Positions 62,201 to 64,000 of a stretch of 64,000 bases of DNA are shown here, in pieces (position 1 is the first letter of the stretch; the number at the start of each line of letters is the position of its first letter). The position numbers and the translations under genes are program-made. This stretch comes from Roseomonas sp. KE0001 (lineage in GTDB: Bacteria; Pseudomonadota; Alphaproteobacteria; Acetobacterales; Acetobacteraceae). The notes under the pieces were generated by a model. That model was not told where the DNA came from. It saw only the letters and a program-made list of their open reading frames with translations, and made no database searches. The stretch covers positions 522,735 through 586,734 of the forward strand of contig NZ_RCVQ01000003.1 in NCBI RefSeq assembly GCF_016107285.1, written 5' to 3'.

Positions 62201-62467
62201 ATGGCCGCAAGCGCTAAAGTCTCTTTAAGCGACATTACTCCAGAGCAGTCTAGGGCAGCGCGTGGGCTGCTGGACTGGAGCCGCGATCAACTCGCGCTAG
62301 CGGCCGGAGTGCCGAAGCGGACGATCATGCGCTTCGAAGGTAGAGAGGTGCAGCCTCGGGTAACTACGATCACTGCTATCCGCGCCGCCCTGGAGGCGGC
62401 CGGGGTCGAGTTCATCGCGGAGAACGGGGGAGGGGCGGGGGTGAGGCTTCGCAACCCCGCTCCCTAG
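62201..62467 (+). CDS. XRE-family transcriptional regulator
   Basis: 88 residues. HTH_3 fold ITPEQSRAARGLLDWSRDQLALAAGVPKRTIMRFEGRE, then a C-terminal AIRAALEAAGVEFIAENGGGAGVRL. Typical of small prophage-type repressors. Divergent from the 62090 operon, so probably controls it and itself. Confidence 0.85.
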   Translation: MAASAKVSLSDITPEQSRAARGLLDWSRDQLALAAGVPKRTIMRFEGREVQPRVTTITAIRAALEAAGVEFIAENGGGAGVRLRNPAP

Positions 62468-62473
62468 GTCAAG

Positions 62474-62773
62474 CTACTCGCGGAGTTCTGCCTTGATGGC
62501 GCGGGCGGCTTGAGAATAAGTCCTGCACCCTTCGATCCCGATCAACACCAGGCCATAGATTTCCACGTTCGGCAGGTAATCGGTGCAGTTCCAAAGTAGG
62601 CCGCAGAGCTGGCTCAGCGAAAACTCGCGACCCTGCATTTGGGCCACAGGGAGAGGGTCCGTCTCAGATAGCCCAGAGTAGATGTCGATCGCGTCAAGAA
62701 ACTCTCTACGGAGAGCGTGAGGCGCGTGGCCACCACGCATCCGGTCATAGCCAAGGAACTGAGTATTTCTCAT
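62474..62773 (-). CDS. Unknown protein (99 aa)
   Basis: 99 residues, convergent with the XRE gene, six bases between stops. Contains GREFSLSQLCGLLWNCTDYLPN and YGLVLIGIEGCRTYSQAARAIKAEL. No family recognised; codon use and start look genuine but no clear RBS. Confidence 0.5.
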   Translation of the reverse strand: MRNTQFLGYDRMRGGHAPHALRREFLDAIDIYSGLSETDPLPVAQMQGREFSLSQLCGLLWNCTDYLPNVEIYGLVLIGIEGCRTYSQAARAIKAELRE

Positions 62774-62801
62774 TTAGACGTGCTCCAGCATCGGCGCCGA
62801 T

Positions 62802-63086
62802 ATGGCGCGGGATGCCGCAGAGCGTCGCGTTGATCAGAAGCCAGACGCGCGGCGATTGTCTGGGCTCGATACCCTCAAGCAGGCGCTGCTATCGTATCAA
62901 CGGCGAATGATCGCTGCAATCCGCGCTGCCTTGGAGGTGGCTGGGGTCAAGTTCATCGCGGAGGCCTGGGGCGGGGCGGGGACTAGGTTTGTCCGGACCG
63001 AGCCCGCGGCAGAGCAGCCAGATCGGCCCGACTTCGCCATCACCATCGGCGCCGCCCTCGACCGGCTCAAGCCCGACGACGCCTAG
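62802..63086 (+). pseudogene. Truncated XRE-like copy
   Basis: The middle of this 94-codon frame, MIAAIRAALEVAGVKFIAEAWGGAGTRF, closely matches the C-terminal half of the XRE protein at 62201-62467, but no HTH precedes it. The upstream part does not match. Likely a decayed duplicate or domain fragment; could be a short gene. Confidence 0.4.
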
Positions 63087-63096
63087 GCAAAAAGAA

Positions 63097-63114
63097 GCCC
63101 AGCACGGGCTGGGC
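63097..63114. terminator. Bidirectional terminator hairpin
   Basis: GCCCAGC (63097-63103) and GCTGGGC (63108-63114) pair with an ACGG loop. On the minus strand it is followed by TTCTTTTT, a good U-tract; on the plus strand by CAATTTC. It lies downstream of the truncated XRE frame. The rest of 63115-63411 holds no gene I can support. Confidence 0.7.
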
Positions 63115-63411
63115 CAATTTCACACGCAGAAGGCAATAGGCAATGCGCTGCGGGGAGGAATTGTGCGGCGCGATAGATCAACTGGCCAGATTGTTTTTGG
63201 TTGCGGCACCGCCTGGGAGGAGCAGCCCATGACCACGGACCTTGATGCTCTGCCCGCTGCGCTGACTGATCTCTATCGGGCGACACGAGGCAGATCTGCA
63301 TCCCTTGGGGCGCCACGCGCTTAGCGATATCCACCAGCCTCTCGAGGTTGACCATCTGATTGCGGCTCGTCCGCCGGCTGGCGCCGCGCACGCTGTCGAC
63401 CTACCGGCCGA

Positions 63412-63750
63412 TTATCCCCACCCATGCTCCAGGAGCCTTCGTAGGATCTCTGACTTCAGCTCCATCTCTCGGCGCAGCTCTGCCCACCTGCTGCCAAGTA
63501 CTTTGTCTCCCCGACCGAAGGCCTCAGAGGAAAACACCTCGCTAAGCAACGCTCTCTCGTTGATCAGGCGCCGGACCGACGCCAATGCCTGATCAATCAA
63601 ATCCATCTGCGCCAAGCTCATCTCGCTCGCAGAGTAGCCATGTCCGAGATGGCAAATGAAGGCGAGCGGATCATCTACCCTCTTCAGAACTCCGCCACAG
63701 TTCGGGCATGTTAGCCCAAAGGGCTTACTACTTTCTGGCTCCTCATTCAT
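63412..63750 (-). CDS. Stand-alone zinc-ribbon protein, CheB-tail-like
   Basis: 112 residues. TCPNCGGVLKRVDDPLAFICHLGHGYSASEM has the paired CxxC and CxxGH arrangement seen in the C-terminal zinc ribbon often fused to CheB methylesterases in Alphaproteobacteria. Here it is alone, followed by an all-helical region (LAQMDLIDQALASVRRLINERALLSEVF). Role unknown. Confidence 0.6.
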   Translation of the reverse strand: MNEEPESSKPFGLTCPNCGGVLKRVDDPLAFICHLGHGYSASEMSLAQMDLIDQALASVRRLINERALLSEVFSSEAFGRGDKVLGSRWAELRREMELKSEILRRLLEHGWG

Positions 63751-64000
63751 GGCTGATAACCATCTCTGTTCCTAAAGGCCTGGCAGCCCCAGCCTGCGGC
63801 GAAGCTAACTCATCACCGCGCCGACTTTGATCATGTTGCTGTTTTGAAACGCATGAGGGGCTGAATATTATCCACCCGTTTTAGCAAGATGCTGTGATCA
63901 GGCCTTTGTTTGGATGGTCGCTGATGCGCCACACCGCCTTTACAACCATCGACAACAGCTTGGCGTGAGCACCCGCTCCCCGCCGAGATCCGCGATCAGC
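63751..64000. other. AT-rich end of window, no gene recognised
   Basis: Contains several stops in all frames. Nothing identified; could be a degraded insertion sequence or the start of the next element gene. The element's right end may lie beyond 64000. Confidence 0.3.

Larger units (their letters stand above)
51625..64000. mobile_element. Integrated phage-satellite-like element at tRNA-Lys (right end outside window)
   Basis: Starts at the 3' end of tRNA-Lys. GC drops, unknown genes abound, and phage or replication genes appear: small terminase, tail-like, DUF927 and Toprim proteins, gpD-like decoration, AlpA/Xis-like HTH and an XRE regulator. Most minus-strand genes read towards the tRNA. 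No integrase, large terminase, portal or capsid gene is visible; the integrase may lie beyond 64000. Whether this is a mobile satellite, a decaying prophage or an ICE fragment is inference. Confidence 0.75.

Noticed and set aside
63083..63391. 102-codon minus-strand frame
   Set aside because: It runs through the terminator hairpin at 63097-63114 and its second half has no coding character; only the first 40 residues look protein-like.
63830..64000. Transposase remnant at the right edge
   Set aside because: Frames are broken and no signature was recognised; left unassigned.

Overview
The window is high-GC, mostly densely coded chromosome of an alphaproteobacterium. A two-piece (permuted) tmRNA with an ANDN-type tag, an alpha-type SspB, ThyX in place of ThyA, an HflKC-DUF2065-Do protease block and the overall gene style all fit Alphaproteobacteria. 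Acetobacteraceae (Roseomonas-like) is my best guess, but that is inference and not proven by anything here.

Layout. 1-10937 (minus strand): a tightly overlapping division and cell-wall (dcw) cluster, mraZ-rsmH-ftsL-ftsI-murE-murF-mraY-murD-ftsW-murG, entering from its regulatory end; murG is cut by the window edge. 10938-13288: candidate MraZ operator/promoter, RNase P RNA, an AmpD-type amidase and a TerB/DnaJ protein. 13477-26774: a fused hydantoinase/oxoprolinase, an AsmA-like protein, a ribbon-helix-helix protein, class II fumarase (fumC) with a Fur-like palindrome at its start, a Pro/Tyr-repeat secreted protein, VOC and RidA proteins, class I fumarase and a HerA-like ATPase. 26809-30694: sspB, ssrA, thyX, two small membrane proteins and mrp. 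30873-34946: hflK, hflC, DUF2065 and a Do-type periplasmic protease. 35013-45379: serB, miaA, the branched-chain amino-acid genes ilvB-ilvH-ilvC, a zinc metallopeptidase, puuE, a GNAT, and leuA preceded by an unlisted Leu-rich leader peptide and attenuator-like hairpins. 45472-51473: a glycine-zipper lipoprotein and the rod-shape operon mreB-mreC-mreD-mrdA-rodA.

51549-64000: a tRNA-Lys(CTT) gene followed at once by a mobile element with lower GC, stronger RBSs and phage-type genes. On the minus strand it has an AlpA/Xis-like HTH gene, several unknowns, a lambda gpD-like head decoration protein, a Toprim primase, a DUF927 helicase-like ATPase, a minor-tail-like protein and a Nu1-type small terminase. 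No large terminase, portal, major capsid or integrase is seen. Between the DUF927 gene and the tail gene are five copies of GTGTTCC, three of them in tandem at 8-nt spacing, which look like replication iterons. The gene set is reminiscent of phage satellites (P4 or PICI types). The right end lies outside the window.

How the parts work together: the dcw and mre blocks make septal and lateral wall; ilvBHC and leuA make Val/Ile/Leu, with leuA apparently tuned by Leu-codon attenuation; ssrA and sspB are neighbours and form the tagging and degradation-adaptor pair of ribosome rescue; the two fumarases, one iron-sulfur and one iron-independent, lie about 1.4 kb apart (end of fumC to end of fumA), with a possible iron-responsive operator on the iron-independent one.
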